Origin: Hetaerina americana
Lineage: Eukaryota; Arthropoda; Insecta; Odonata; Calopterygidae
DNA length: 64,000 nucleotides
Direction of reading: 5' to 3'
Assembly (NCBI GenBank): GCA_022747635.1
Contig: JAKTNV010000011.1
Span: 15,247,975 to 15,311,974 of the forward strand
This document shows positions 45,521 through 56,932 of this stretch, one piece after another. Positions within the stretch are counted from its first letter, which is position 1; every line of letters begins with the position of its first letter. The notes beneath the pieces are model-generated. The model was not told the DNA's origin. It ran no database searches and saw only the letters and a program-made list of their open reading frames with translations. Made by a program: the position numbers and the translations under genes.

Positions 45521-45685
45521 CCTATTCATTCTTTATACCACTTCGATATATGTTCTAAATCGTAATTTTTCGCAATATGCCGGTGTCCTTGTTTCTCTGT
45601 GAATAATTTCGTCTTTTGCTAATAATGTAAGGCCCCAGCATGACGCCCCTCCGACAAACCCGTCACGCTTATTTAAGCTATTCAA

Positions 45686-46012
45686 GGGTGATCTAGATGA
45701 TGCGGCGGCTAACATGCTGACTTCCCACCGAGAGGCTCTGGGTTCGATTCCTGGAGACGGTAGATATTTTTCAGTTGCATCCCGATCCCTAATTGAGGTG
45801 ATTTGTGGAGAACACTTTGACTGAGTACGCCGTCCGTCGGATGGGACGTTAAGCTGCGGACCTCTCGGCGCCTTTCGATGAGAGTAGGCTAATGACGACG
45901 CCGGGTTTCTTTCCGCCCTTCATCCTTTCCTGTCCATCCCCTATGGCGAAACTGACCTCAGCTGTCGGTCGTGTCCCCTCAAAACTACTACTAGTTTGTG
46001 TGTTTGCACTCA
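45686..46012 (+). mobile_element. SINE family B copy B3, full-length with 13-bp target-site duplication
   Basis: The exact 13-bp repeat TTAAGCTATTCAA lies at 45673-45685 and 46013-46025. The head carries a perfect B box GGTTCGATTCC (45741-45751) and an A-box-like GCGGCTAACATGCTGACTTC. The body and the tail TACTACTAGTTTGTGTG match B1. About 327 bp. It was inserted by target-primed integration, probably using a LINE's enzymes; the partner LINE is not identified. Confidence 0.85.
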
Positions 46013-46089
46013 TTAAGCTATTCAAAATGAAAACATCAAAAGAACTGTTTGTAAATTCATCATGACATGACCTAATCCCAAACCAGGTT

Positions 46090-46425
46090 CGGGTATCATT
46101 TGTCCCTTTATCCTCCACCACAGCCATCTACCCCTCTTGTCATTCCCTTCACTTCCACTTAGTGCACTTGTCTCTTAAGCCATCCAGCGTCTTAATTCTT
46201 CTTTCCTTCAGCCGCGTCTTCAATGAGCGTTCGCTTACAAGAAATCGTCTCCTCTTGACACAGTTCGCTTTCCTCTTCCCTATTGCCCCTAAAAGGATTC
46301 TCTTTTTTCTAAGCTTCTCCGAAACTTCCTCATTTCTTACCTTATCTTTACCCGACAAATGATATTCATCACCGTCTTCACAGCCACGTCTCAATAGCGT
46401 CAATCTTTTTTTCTCCTAATCTTTG
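46090..46425 (-). mobile_element. LINE LB-related C-terminal fragment
   Basis: A minus-strand 84-codon frame (46149-46403) reads KVRNEEVSEKLRKKRILLGA then IGKRKANCVKRRRFL and a Lys/Arg-rich end. This follows the NEEV...KR.LL..I..RK.NW pattern that ends many arthropod LINE proteins. It is a more diverged subfamily than the other LB copies. Confidence 0.55.
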
Positions 46426-46429
46426 AAAA

Positions 46430-47530
46430 AGAGAAAAAATATTGATAAACATTCAACTCCCTACTAACGAGAGCGCATAGATGATTGCCATTTAAATACG
46501 CTGTTGGCATAAGCTCTCTATGAACTAATCACAAACACTAGTTTAGTCTTAACGTCATTTAAAGTACTATTCATCTTAAAGAAGGAATTTCAAGGGATTT
46601 GCCAGGTTTTAAAATGTCTTTCGTTAAAATGATGATTAAGTTAAACCTAATTTTAAATCATTTTAGCTGATGGTAATTTGAACCCAAAATTATGGCTAAA
46701 AGTGTTCTCAACCGCCAGTTAAGTTCAAAATCGACCGTCAAACACCTCAATAATTGACTGACAATGTTATTACGGTTACAATATTCGTATTCACCAATGA
46801 GTATTCTAATTTTTTTTATAAAATCGCATTTATTTGTAACCTGCAAGTTAAAATAACGTAGAATAAACTGAGGGTTAAATTTAGAGGGACGTTAAAAATC
46901 TGTAAATTTGTCTTTTTTATCCAGGTCAATATATTCGACCTCTTAATTTGATAATGATGGTCACTTAATACAGATAAAAATTGGTGAAATTTCAAAATGT
47001 TAGGTATAACATGATTGTTTTTTCCCGACCATTCATATATTTTGAGATGGATTTTTATTTAAATGTTCTGATAAAAACCTGATTATTTAAAATTTAAATG
47101 ATTGCTGCATGCCCGTTGTCTTCCTTTCTGTGCAAAAAACAAAGTTTCATGGAATTTGCTTCCGAAATATGCTCACTGCCTCGCAACATCCTTAATATAC
47201 ATGTATGTATTTATACTCGTACATCTATGCTGTTTGTAAATTCAAAGGGAAAACTTAGTTAGTTGAATTTTTGGGGGAACAGTGCGTGTTTGTGACTTTC
47301 AGTTGATGAAATCTCCTGATATTAATCGCACGGACATACTGATGTGCTAATTAACTTTATTTTGTAAGATAGACGTCGTGTCTGTGTTAAGCTATTTAAG
47401 GACATACGGTACAGGAGTGGTTGAATCCGCCTGCATTTTAATTGTTTCAGACAAGGTTTAATCAATTAAAGGCATTGAGGTTCAGCGGATGTGTATATTT
47501 TTCACATAACATAGCACGTAAGTGGTTATT
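46430..47530. other. Unassigned stretch
   Basis: AT-rich; nothing recognised. Confidence 0.45.
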
Positions 47531-47534
47531 GCGT

Positions 47535-47770
47535 GAAAGCGGCCGACAGCTGAAGTAATTTGCATTATTAGGAGCAGTTGGGGAGTTAAGTTAGAGGTTG
47601 GATATTCAGGAAATGGTCGAAAAATGGGTAGAGTGACAAACCCGACATCGGCGTTAGCCCAAAATTATGACGGTATGTGCGGAAGGGTCAGATAATTCAA
47701 CATCCCAACCGACGGTCGGTTAATTGAACTCGAGCTGATCCTCACGTGGTACCCAGAGTACACAAGACAA
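47535..47770 (-). mobile_element. SINE family B copy B4, diverged
   Basis: Shares GCGGCCGACAGCTGAAGTAA, CCCGACATCGGCGTTAGCCC and CATCCCAACCGACGGTCGGT with the family in the correct order. The head end is poorly preserved. Confidence 0.6.
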
Positions 47771-47779
47771 GGCACAACC

Positions 47780-48880
47780 CCCCTCCATCCTTTATAACTT
47801 GATGTATGTTGTTTAAGCTGTTTTCTACGTGGGTAGGAGCAGTAAGAGGAACACATTATTAAAATTAATTGACCGTAAATTGAATCCCTTTTTCTAGTTA
47901 CTTCTTTGTTGGACTATTATTTGAATAAAGTGCTTATTTCACCTTTCGCAATGATGCATTTCTTCATACGTACCAGCTATCCTGAGACGTTGAATATTCC
48001 CCATCTTTACTTTCTCCTAGAAGAAATCCACCAAGGGCGTTCTCGACCCACCCAATAATCCCTTGAAAAAAATTTGCTTTAGTCTTCACCGAAATATTTT
48101 TTCCATTACGCGAAATGCCCGGAGTAAATGTAACAGGATTTCCCGGGAGAATAACGAAACACCAGACGAATGAAACTTATGTGGGGTGTTGTGGCTATAT
48201 ACTTCGGAATTGGCTACTGACCTCGCAGATATGAACGGTTTTGTAGTATACCTACCGACACATTATAATCTCGCAGGTGTTATAAAAAAATTGCCATCGC
48301 CGTGAGTCATAGTGGGCCGAGGAATTCTTCCTGTTGGCACGCGTTTACAGAGATTAAAAAAAATTTTTGGTTCAGAAGACCTATAATCGCGGTCGCGAAG
48401 GGCGGATTCCAGTTTTAAGTGGAATGTGTTTTCGAGATCTCGCGGCCCGTACTTAATGACGGTGAAGCCAAATCTACGAGATCCGTGTCCCTCGAAATGA
48501 TATCATTTCGAAAAGGAGTCGAGGGAGAGACATTTTAAGTCCCCCGTCACCTCATTCGTTCCATTTGATTATGATGAGATACCGACGACGGCGAATGCAT
48601 CATATTGCAGCCTTTTGGAGTGAACGTGAGAACATCTCCATTCAGTTTTAAAAAAATAATAAAAGAACGATTATCCGTACATCTTATTGCGATTTATTCG
48701 GCTCGAGTGAAATTTCTCTTTTTCCGATTGACCAGTTGCTTTCCAGATCATTTTCAATGTTTGTCTGCATTCAAGTCACGAACCTAGCGGTGGCCATCAA
48801 AATCACGAGAAATACGTGTAATCTCGCGAATACTGCGTTTTTTCAGAATTAGAATAGAAAGGGAAACAATTAGAGCGGAT
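47780..48880. other. Unassigned stretch with CpG-rich part at 48060-48600
   Basis: 48060-48600 is richer in CpG than its neighbourhood and contains the perfect 20-bp palindrome at 48492-48511. No repeat family or coding domain recognised; a regulatory element is possible. Confidence 0.35.
48492..48511. repeat. Perfect 20-bp palindrome
   Basis: TCGAAATGATATCATTTCGA reads identically on both strands. Confidence 0.85.
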
Positions 48881-49745
48881 TGACTAGGTAACCTATCTTG
48901 GAAATCTTTTGGACCAAGCTGGTCAAGGTAATTGGGGCATAATGAGAAAAGTTGAATTAAGAAAGGACGATTTCACGAGAAGGAATTCATGAAAATAGTT
49001 TGCGGATGAACAAGCTTTGATTTGTCAATCAGCCAAGTGGTTGCAAAAGCCTTGCTGAGGGCATTGGAAAGTCTGGCGATAGGTATTGGATGGGTGATGG
49101 AACAATATAAATTAAAGCAATGTTTATGCGGTTTTCCAGAAAGAAAAAGGCTAAGCTAAACATTAAGATTGGAGAGCGAAAACTAGTAGAGAAGAAACAA
49201 TTTACATATCTCGGAAGTTTCCTGGACCAAAATGGTCAAAGTAGTTGGGATATAAGGAGAAGAATTGCATTAGGCAAAGAAGCTGTCACAAAGAGTAGGG
49301 AATTGATGATAGGGACGATGGTTAAGGATGCTAAGAAACGTTCGTCAAATCTTTGATGTGGAGCGTGGTTTTTTCACGGCGCAGATAAATGATCGTTGAA
49401 GCAAGGTGATAGGCGTCGATTGGAGGATTTTGAAATGTGAGTGTGGAGAAGGATGGAAAAGGTGGTAGAGACTTCTTGGAAAACAAAACTAGGAAGTTCT
49501 AGGCATGTTGAAAGGGGAGTAGTGGGGATTACTGGAAGAGATCCAAAAGAGGCAGAAAAGATGGATTCAGAGCATTTTGATTAACGATGAAATGCTGAAG
49601 ACTCTGATAGAGGGCAGAACGAGGAAGCGTGGAAGAGGAAGAATTAGGATAGGGATGTTGGACGGAATAAAGGGAGGAAGGAAGTATACGGAGTTGTGGA
49701 AAAACTTATTGTCAGTTCGTATATCAGGTTGTGTTTTCTTAGGAG
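48880..49745 (+). mobile_element. LINE family LB, longest copy, with reverse-transcriptase box
   Basis: At 48999-49010 the sequence reads FADE followed by QALICQSAKWL, a mutated form of the FADD active-site box of reverse transcriptases. After it come the spacer with ERKLVEKKQFTYLGSFLDQN (49159 onward) and the LB tail (GAGGAAGCGTGGAAGAGGAA). A duplicated, truncated form of TACCTATCTTGGAAATC at 48890 precedes it. Frameshifts and stops are many. Confidence 0.75.
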
Positions 49746-49749
49746 AGCC

Positions 49750-50035
49750 ATAGAAATACGTATAGGGACTCTTTGCCCTTTCAATATATCCCTTAAATAG
49801 TGGGAAAACTTAAAAATATAGGAATAAGTTAAATTCAAGAATGTTTAAATAAAAAAACAAGCTGGAACAAAAAACCACAAATTTCAATATTAAAAATAGT
49901 TTAATTAACTTAGTAAATCTATATCTACATGGTACTCTGTAAACTACCATTGTAATAAGTGACAGGGAGTGATTCAGTATCATGCAAGAAACATCGAAAA
50001 TCAGTTTTTGTTAAAATTTTTAACTAAACATTAAT
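49750..50035. other. Unassigned stretch
   Basis: AT-rich, no feature recognised before SINE A6. Confidence 0.4.
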
Positions 50036-50055
50036 ATATAAATTACATATTGCTT

Positions 50056-50227
50056 CCAATGCAACAATTTCAGAATGTAAAAATTATTCGCCTTGACCGG
50101 GATCCGCGTTCGAATCCCGGTCAAGGCGAATGATTTTTACACTGAAATTGTTGCATTGAAATGCATATTAGCGCATGACTCAGTTAAACATGCAGTTAAA
50201 AGTTAGGAATCTCCCGCAGTTTCTGGG
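50056..50227 (+). mobile_element. SINE family A, palindromic copy A6 with 16-bp imperfect target-site duplication
   Basis: AAATTACATATTGCTT (50040-50055) and AATTTACATATTACTT (50228-50243) match at 14 of 16 positions. Inside, an antisense arm (CCAATGCAACAATTTCAG to CGCCTTGACCGGG) faces the sense arm (CCCGGTCAAGGCGAATGATT to GAAATTGTTGCATTG). The loop holds the B-box remnant CGTTCGAATCC. The tail ends CTCCCGCAGTTTCTGGG. Confidence 0.85.
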
Positions 50228-50249
50228 AATTTACATATTACTTGTAAGA

Positions 50250-50635
50250 CGGCAAACTCTGGATGACGGAAGAGTCGAAGATTTTACTAGGTTATTTAGG
50301 GAAATGTGTTTTGTTTAATGGGACATAAACAATGGGTACTATTATCTTGATTAAGAAATATCGCAATGCCGCCATAGAACTAGCTCCAAATGAAATCTGT
50401 TCGTTTGTTAGATGATAGGAGTCACATTGTGAGATTGTTTGCAGGTGATTATACCTAAAGTAATAAAGTATTATCTTTTAAACTTTGAGTGGTGTATTTT
50501 CTTAGATTTTTTCAGTGGCCAGTGATGAAAAAAGTAAGAATTAAGTTCCTCGCTCATTGTCAATTCTTTGATCCAATTGTAATTTTAAATCCGTAGCTTT
50601 AGACTGCAGCACTACACTATTCTTCCCTTTCTAAC
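50250..50635. other. Unassigned stretch
   Basis: No feature recognised. Confidence 0.4.
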
Positions 50636-50639
50636 GCTA

Positions 50640-50820
50640 ACTACCTCGAATTCCCCGAGGTAGTTGCTCTCCCGTTGGTATTCTTTGGAGCAAGGGACCG
50701 GCAGCCGAGGGCATCTACGCCAGTATAGATTTCCTTTCGTTTGGCTCCTACCCTTCGACCTATTTGACATAGGTGACTCTACCCGGTACAAATGCCATTG
50801 GCCCCACCAGCGATTAATTT
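50640..50820 (+). repeat. Dispersed repeat D, copy 2
   Basis: TTTCGTTTGGCTCCTACCC and TTCGACCTATTTGACATAGG match copy 1 at 43.34 kb with few differences; the flanks do not. Confidence 0.6.
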
Positions 50821-50824
50821 TAGG

Positions 50825-52180
50825 ATATTATTACCTCAACGAAAGCCTGATAGAATGGAAGGAAATACATTTTTGTGTCATTTGAGAAACGAAATGCAAT
50901 TGAAATAAAATGTTCGTGTCTTCAAAAAAAATGTTGTCATCAATTTAGGTTGAACTGATATGATGGCTAATTTTAATCACTCATTTTATTTAATGAACAT
51001 CTATTTAAGCAATGAGGATTTGAGGATGGATAACGGTTTAAATCCATACAGACTCTTTTTATTGAAATAAATGGTGAACATACGCATGGGGCATCAATTA
51101 ATTGCTGCAAATAAATAGCGACGAAAACCTTTTCTTTTTAAGTTCTCAAAATGCTGATAGGTTCGGTAATTCCAGTGTATACGCAATTAACTGTGAAATT
51201 GTGCGTTATGTGTTTGATTAATTATAGATGTCTAAACAAACATGTTGTGAACTACTCTCCTATGTTATTCTTATTTGTCATCTTTTATGAGCCATACTCG
51301 GTGGAAGTGGCCCTGGATATCATTCAAGACAACAACGATTGATGAGTAGTATTAATAAAAATATGTTGGAGTGACTGGGAGGAAAATCGTGAGAGGGAAT
51401 CACTCGATAAGGGTAAGCGTGAGGGGAAAAGGTATGAAATCTTTAGATTATTGTTTTTGGAGGACTTTGATGGTATTTTAAACCATGTACGTTAACATGA
51501 AGGTTAGATTTTTGAGTCAAGATTAAGTGGATTAAGGATCAGAAAGCTTTTCAAGACCAGTTTTTTTAGAAGAAGTTATCCTTAGGATTTTTAGAGGCGT
51601 TATTGCGAAATCATTAACAGAATCGGCTGTGTTAACCAGTGGATGATCCAGGAGAGGAGTGGCAAGGTTACCATGGCTCCTCTCCCCCTTTGACGCTTTC
51701 CGATGTGATATTCCTTTTATTTAATGCCAATAAATGTTTGACAGCATCGTTTTTTTAAAACGTCATCACGCCTAAGAAAAGAAAGGAAAATTGCATGCTC
51801 TGTTTTAATGTGAACTATGGAAGTACCTTCTTGTCCATCTTGAGGATTGTCCGTCTTGAGGCCTTGATTTAAATTATGGCGATTGCCTCAAGGTCGAGGA
51901 TGGAATTGTCCCTAATTTACTCGCAAAGAATTCGATTGTGACTCAAACAAGGACATGGAATGAGAAATTTTTGTTAGCATCCAATTCACAGATTGAATAT
52001 TTGGACAAGTAACCCTTTATTTGCCAAAAAATAATAAATACTAATGCCTTACAATGAAAATTAGAGTTAAATAACAATTGCAAGACATGAGTCGTTGGTG
52101 ACAGTTATGTTGTTATATTGCCCAACATTCGATATTTTAAGGAATTCGATAAAGTTAAGGAAATAGTATAGGGCATCTGG
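50825..52180. other. Unassigned stretch
   Basis: No gene or repeat recognised; frame 51151-51342 has no known domain. Confidence 0.4.
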
Positions 52181-52183
52181 ATA

Positions 52184-52560
52184 CAGGGTGCGTTAAAAAG
52201 TAATGGTTTTATCTTTTTTACAGTAATTTATTGAACAGATTTGCACAAAAACTTGAAACTTTTTAAAATTACTGCCCTTGGGCCTCCATACATTTTTTCC
52301 AGCGACTCTGCCATGACCGGGATACGCCTTGGAAGGCGGGACTTTTCGCAAGGTCTTCGTCACGGCTGATTGGATCTCTTCTATGAACGAAAAAAAGGAT
52401 TCCTTTTAGGGCTGCCTTAATCCGAGGGAATAAACAGAAGTCTGCGGGGGTGACGTTAGGAATGTAAGGGGGGTTTGGCTGCGTTGGCACCTGGTGTCTG
52501 CGTTGGCACCCAGGAACTCGCGGACTCGTAGCGCGTTGTCGTGATGGAGTTGCCGGATAG
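52184..52560 (-). mobile_element. Mariner-like relic M6, same family as M2
   Basis: Begins with the terminal repeat ACAGGGTGCGTTAAAAAGTA. The minus strand then reads the C-terminal tail, PYIPNVTPADFCLFPRIKAA, and a short piece of upstream catalytic region (HHDNALRVREF-like) near 52520. The 5' part of the element is missing. Confidence 0.75.
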
Positions 52561-52589
52561 CGATGTCTTTTATCGTCCTAATTACCCTT

Positions 52590-52990
52590 TTATAGAGTTT
52601 ATATAAATATGAGATGTGTTTAATAAATAACGGGAATTAGAGTAATTTGAAAAGAATTTTATTTATTGGTTTATATCAATGTTATCCCTTCGAAGTAGTA
52701 TACACTTATGCCAGCACTTTTTCCAATACTCGACATACTTCTGAGATTCGATCTTTGGTAGTTTTTAGTTCTCTTAGCGATACACTTTTATTTTCATCTA
52801 TGCTTGTAAAATGACGGCCCTTTAAGGTTTTATTTATTATTGGAAACAGAGAAAAGTCACCTGGGTCCATGCATGGTAAAGATTGAGGCTGGGACATCAT
52901 TACAGTGCTGTTTCTGGCCAAATATTCACGAGCAAGCAGTGAGCAGGTGCATTATCGTGGAGGTGCAAAAAGTCGTGTATGCTTAAATTT
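52590..52990 (-). mobile_element. Mariner-like relic M7
   Basis: The minus strand encodes a HLHDNAPAH-type motif near 52945-52975, then DPGDFSLFPIINKTLKGRHF, in the arrangement of mariner C-termini. This is a different subfamily from M6, lying next to it in the same orientation. Confidence 0.65.
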
Positions 52991-53017
52991 GACCACCAAA
53001 TGTGGTCAAATTTAAGC
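52981..53017. repeat. Perfect inverted repeat, 16-bp arms, 5-bp spacer
   Basis: GCTTAAATTTGACCAC and GTGGTCAAATTTAAGC around CAAAT, at the edge between mariner M7 and a LINE LC fragment. Confidence 0.9.
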
Positions 53018-53019
53018 GT

Positions 53020-53200
53020 AGTGTCACCTTTCTTTTATCTCTTCGTTAAATTTCCCTGCAAACCATAAGATGATACCTAGCTTCTTTATGGGTGACTCTC
53101 ATATTCTTCTCTAAAATGACTACCATATGGTAGGTTTTGCGTCAGCGTAACAGCCAAGTGTTTGATCATCTTGTATGAAGTCACTTAAAAAGTTAGGTTC
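53020..53200 (-). mobile_element. LINE family LC short fragment
   Basis: TTAAATTTCCCTGCAAACCA, GATACCTAGCTTCTTTATGG and CTCATATTCTTCTCTAAAAT correspond to antisense 3' regions of LC at 45.3 kb (CCCTACAACCAGTCTAATG, CTGCATATTCTCCTAGAG). Confidence 0.5.
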
Positions 53201-53204
53201 ATTT

Positions 53205-54055
53205 TTTCTACCCTCACTCTCATTCAAACTATGTGTACATTTTTCTCTGTGTATCTTCCCTACCCATCCAATTGAAGTGAATAAATGTATAAATGGAACC
53301 AAAACAATTATGCTTGTTTTCACAAACATTTTTTTAAAATGTTGGCAAAACTTGGTCAGAACGCTGAAATCTAATTTTCGAAACCGAGGTTGGTCCAAGC
53401 AAAAATAAAATAGTTCGAGAGCATACGAATGTTTGTATTTCATTTAAAAAAATGAAAATCACACGTATTCGCTTGGGTTAAGACTGTTACATTACGCATC
53501 TTGGTTTATTATTTTTATTTTTTAAATTTTCATTCCAACGGCAACTAATTTTGAGATAAAATCCATCCGTGATACGAGAGAAATCCTCTTCGTGTGCAGA
53601 AAGGTGTATACGTTGAATAAGCGTTTTTCAGTGTTGAAATATCGCGTTTTCGTCACAAACATACAAACCCTCCTGACTCTCATGCCATTCTGCTGTTTCT
53701 GGCGTATTTTCTCGTTTCAAATGGCGTCGGCTTTAAATATTTAACACTTTCAACTGCGGGCATTTTTTTCCATTTACTCGATTACTTCCATCTCAGTGGG
53801 ACCTGTTCCGCATGTGTTTACTTACTCGGTTCAGAAGGAGCCACTGAAAATCACGTAACTTCGCGTAAAATTTATGATTATCACTCCCAAAATACATCAG
53901 TCATATTTCAACTCAGGTTCACTTCCGTAAGAGCTGGCACGGTTAATACTCACCCTTACTCTTCCAGAACCGTTATTCATGGTTGTGTTAGTGCATAAAA
54001 ATAATCATGATTATGCTCGGAGCTGCTAATTATGCTTTGCATGATTATGCTTTGA
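53205..54055. other. Unassigned stretch
   Basis: Frames at 53120-53443 have no known domain; otherwise nothing. Confidence 0.4.
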
Positions 54056-54059
54056 AGCT

Positions 54060-54560
54060 GTTAATAGAACCCAATCGAAAGGAAAATAGAAGAGGAAGTG
54101 ATATGTATGATGGGTAGGAGAGGGAATTGCTGGGAGAAATCCAAAGGATGCAGAATAAAGGTGGGGGGTGTAAAGAAAAGGCTTATTAAAACTTTGATGT
54201 GGAGCGTTGTTTTGAACCGTGAGGCAAAATGATCATTGAAGTAAGATGATAGTCATAGATTTGGAGGCTTCTGAGATGTGGGTGTGGAGGAAGGTGGGAA
54301 AGGTGAAGTTGACTGAAAGGAAAATTAACGAGGAAGTGCAAGGCAAGATGGAGAGAGGATTCAGTAGAAGTCAAAATGAGGCAGGAAAGATGAATGCAGA
54401 CCATTTTGATTGGATATTGGATGCTGAAAATAGTGTAATAGAGGGAAGAAGGTTAGGCAAGCGAGGAAGGCATAGGGATGGTCTAATTCAAGATCGACGG
54501 AATGAAGATAGGAAGGATGCATTTAAAAAATTAAAGTGGGACTTATTATAGTGTCGTATT
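54060..54560 (+). mobile_element. LINE family LB 3' fragment
   Basis: Contains GATGTGGAGCGTTGTTTTGA, GCTTCTGAGATGTGGGTGTG, GACTGAAAGGAAAATTAACG and GGCAAGCGAGGAAGGCATAG in family order. A 101-codon partial frame (54246-54551) preserves the EMWVWRKVGKVKLTERKINE region. Confidence 0.75.
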
Positions 54561-54564
54561 GTCA

Positions 54565-56565
54565 GGTTTTTTGCTAAGAGAGGAATGAAAATGTCTTGTG
54601 GTGCAATAGTATAGGCTGCGTCCATCCAAAAGCCTCGTAAGCTGATGTAATAAAAAAATTACTTTTTGACTTTTGTGGAAACGAAGAGAAAAAGGAGCAA
54701 ATACTGTGATATCGGGCCTGTCTTGAAGTTAGTCCGTAGGCTCAACATGAAGTTAGTAGTTGTAGCACTGGCGAAACGTCGAACTCTACCTACATCGCGT
54801 TGGAAACCGTAAGCAAATGAATAGGTCGGTATTGGTAGTACTGATCGATATTCGGCTTGGATACGAACTAAACGTGTCACCCTACATACAGTACGACAAT
54901 CATTTTAAATCCGATTCTTGGATCAAACTACCAATCACAGATGAGGGGGGCGTTACTGGGGACTGCCGATTGTTACGCCGGAATCAACATTACTTTCATA
55001 GTAATCCGATTTTCATTTATTTCAATAGAAGAATCGAATTACATATCCCAATTCTTCTGTTTATCTTTGAGATTGGCATCATTTGGCAGTTAAAATTGTT
55101 CCTGATACGATATCAGTCTTCTCGTCAGAACTATGGGTGAAATATGTGACATGACGACTTCTGAAATGTTTATTTGAATTGTAACGAAACACGGCCATCG
55201 ACAAAATCAAAACAAAGCGATTCCGCATGCGTATTAAGGGAAAGTTGGAAAGGGGAGTTGGAGCGTGTGTAAAAATTTTAGATCCAATGTACGATTGAAC
55301 ATCCAGATTTCGGTAACTGAAATTAGCATCGTATAAAATAGCCTTGGTACATTATTTTATTTTTGAAAGCGAATGAAACTAATTTGCCAAATTCACGAAG
55401 CCGGGCCCGGACCATATTTTAGGGAAGACTAAAGCGTTCACCTAAAAGGGAAAAAGGTCTTAACGTGTAAGCACATCACATTTCCTCTATCTTGAAGAAT
55501 TGAAAGGGAGCTGAGCCAGTGACGCCGCGGGACCAGGGGGTCGTCCGTGAGGGGAACTTAATTCCAATCGCGGCTTGCGGTGTTTTTGTTTTTTTTTAAA
55601 GCGTTCGTGGCAAAAAAAGTGAGATCATACGAAAAATTTCCCCCACTTCTTTTGTTGCCCTGCACGCCCTTTGTTGTGTTTACCCCATCAAAGGGAGAGA
55701 GCTGCCCTTCGAATTCCGGTCGTTCCATTGTATCCGTCTTCATTAATATTTTCCTCATTTTTCTTTCTGTTCTTTTTTAATCTCTGCTACCCTCCGGAGA
55801 GCTTTGCCCTATATTTTTCGCCCTTGTCCCCCTCAGTTGGGCATATAATCTCCTAATTTGCTTCAGCTTCCTCTTGGCTTTATTAAATTCGCCTCCGTTT
55901 TAGTTCTCTTCTTTGCTGTTGTTTTTTTCCAGACACACACTAGCGTCCCGCACTAACGTACGAGTAGAAAACTAAGGTCGCCACTCCGTGGGCAATGCTA
56001 ATTATTAAGTCCTCTCTGGCTGACAATATTTTCTGAATTTTTTCCTGTTTTATTGCTCTATTTTAATGCCTGAAACCAAAGGCGGCTTCTTTTTTTGCGG
56101 CTAAGGACGTCTACTCGTGTTTGTGCGATTTCCTCAAGAATAAGTTCTTAGTTTATACTCATAATTATTGTGTTTTGAGTTGACGTAACTTCGTCCTGCT
56201 TTTAAGAATAAAAAATGATTTTTGAATTTCATCTGTTTAGGCGGTGAGTATAAAAATTTGATTTTTGCCTTTCATCCGTTAAATATTTACTGATCGTCTT
56301 CTTTGTGGCTAGATTGAGACTTATAGTCGCGTCTTCCATCACATGGAACACCGAATGCAAATCTTATATGAGGGAGAAAACTCATCTAGGAGAAAATTCA
56401 ACCAGTGATCTCTGGGTTGGAAGGCGACGACGTTACCTCGACACCTCTGAGGCCGATGGTATTTTACGTGGGGGGATATCTGTAATCGTAAACTCTAAAC
56501 TTTTTGTCGCATTTTCAGTCCTATGAAGCCGACTTTCCGTGTTCCTGTATTCTAGAATTACCAAA
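54565..56565. other. Unassigned stretch
   Basis: No repeat family recognised. A 107-codon frame (54817-55140) has no known domain. A pyrimidine-rich segment lies at 55570-55930. Confidence 0.4.
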
Positions 56566-56571
56566 TATATC

Positions 56572-56622
56572 ATATGTATGTGTATATATATGTATATATA
56601 TATGTATATATATATATATTTT
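56572..56622. repeat. (TA)n / GTATA microsatellite
   Basis: TA repeats with GTATA units, ending in a T-run. Confidence 0.9.
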
Positions 56623-56666
56623 TTTTTTTAACGATTGTACGGAAAAACTCACACGAGTAGCACAAT

Positions 56667-56715
56667 AATGGGAAGGCAGAATAGAACACAAATTTGTGTT
56701 CTATTGTGCCGTCCC

Positions 56716-56718
<3 letters not shown>
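56667..56718. repeat. Spacer-less inverted repeat (26-bp arms, two mismatches)
   Basis: Left arm AATGGGAAGGCAGAATAG continues to CACAAA and is followed at once by its complement TTTGTGTTCTATTGTGCC to CATT. The right arm runs into (TA)n. Confidence 0.9.

Positions 56719-56751
<33 letters not shown>
56719..56751. repeat. (TA)n microsatellite
   Basis: Pure TA between the inverted repeat and a SINE C copy. Confidence 0.9.
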
Positions 56752-56757
<6 letters not shown>

Positions 56758-56764
56758 ATAAACA

Positions 56765-56882
56765 CAGTGATCAACCCGAAGGTCGGTTTAGTAGGTGATG
56801 GTATAGATCACCCAGTATTAAGCCCTATACGGCGTGTGAAAATTCACACATCAGGGTAGGGGGGCCAGTTCCTTTCCCTGAT
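56765..56882 (-). mobile_element. SINE family C 3' part, minus strand
   Basis: ATCAACCCGAAGGTCGGTTT, AGGTGATGGTATAGATCACC and GGGGGCCAGTTCCTTTCCCT are the complement of the 3' part of the 63.4 kb copy. The tRNA-like head is absent; the truncated end meets (TA)n. Confidence 0.65.
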
Positions 56883-56932
56883 ATATATATATAATAATAT
56901 AATATATATATAATATATATAGGTATATATAT

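Noticed and set aside
54817..55140. 107-codon frame as a possible host exon
   Set aside because: No recognisable domain, no good splice sites seen at its ends, low-GC surroundings.
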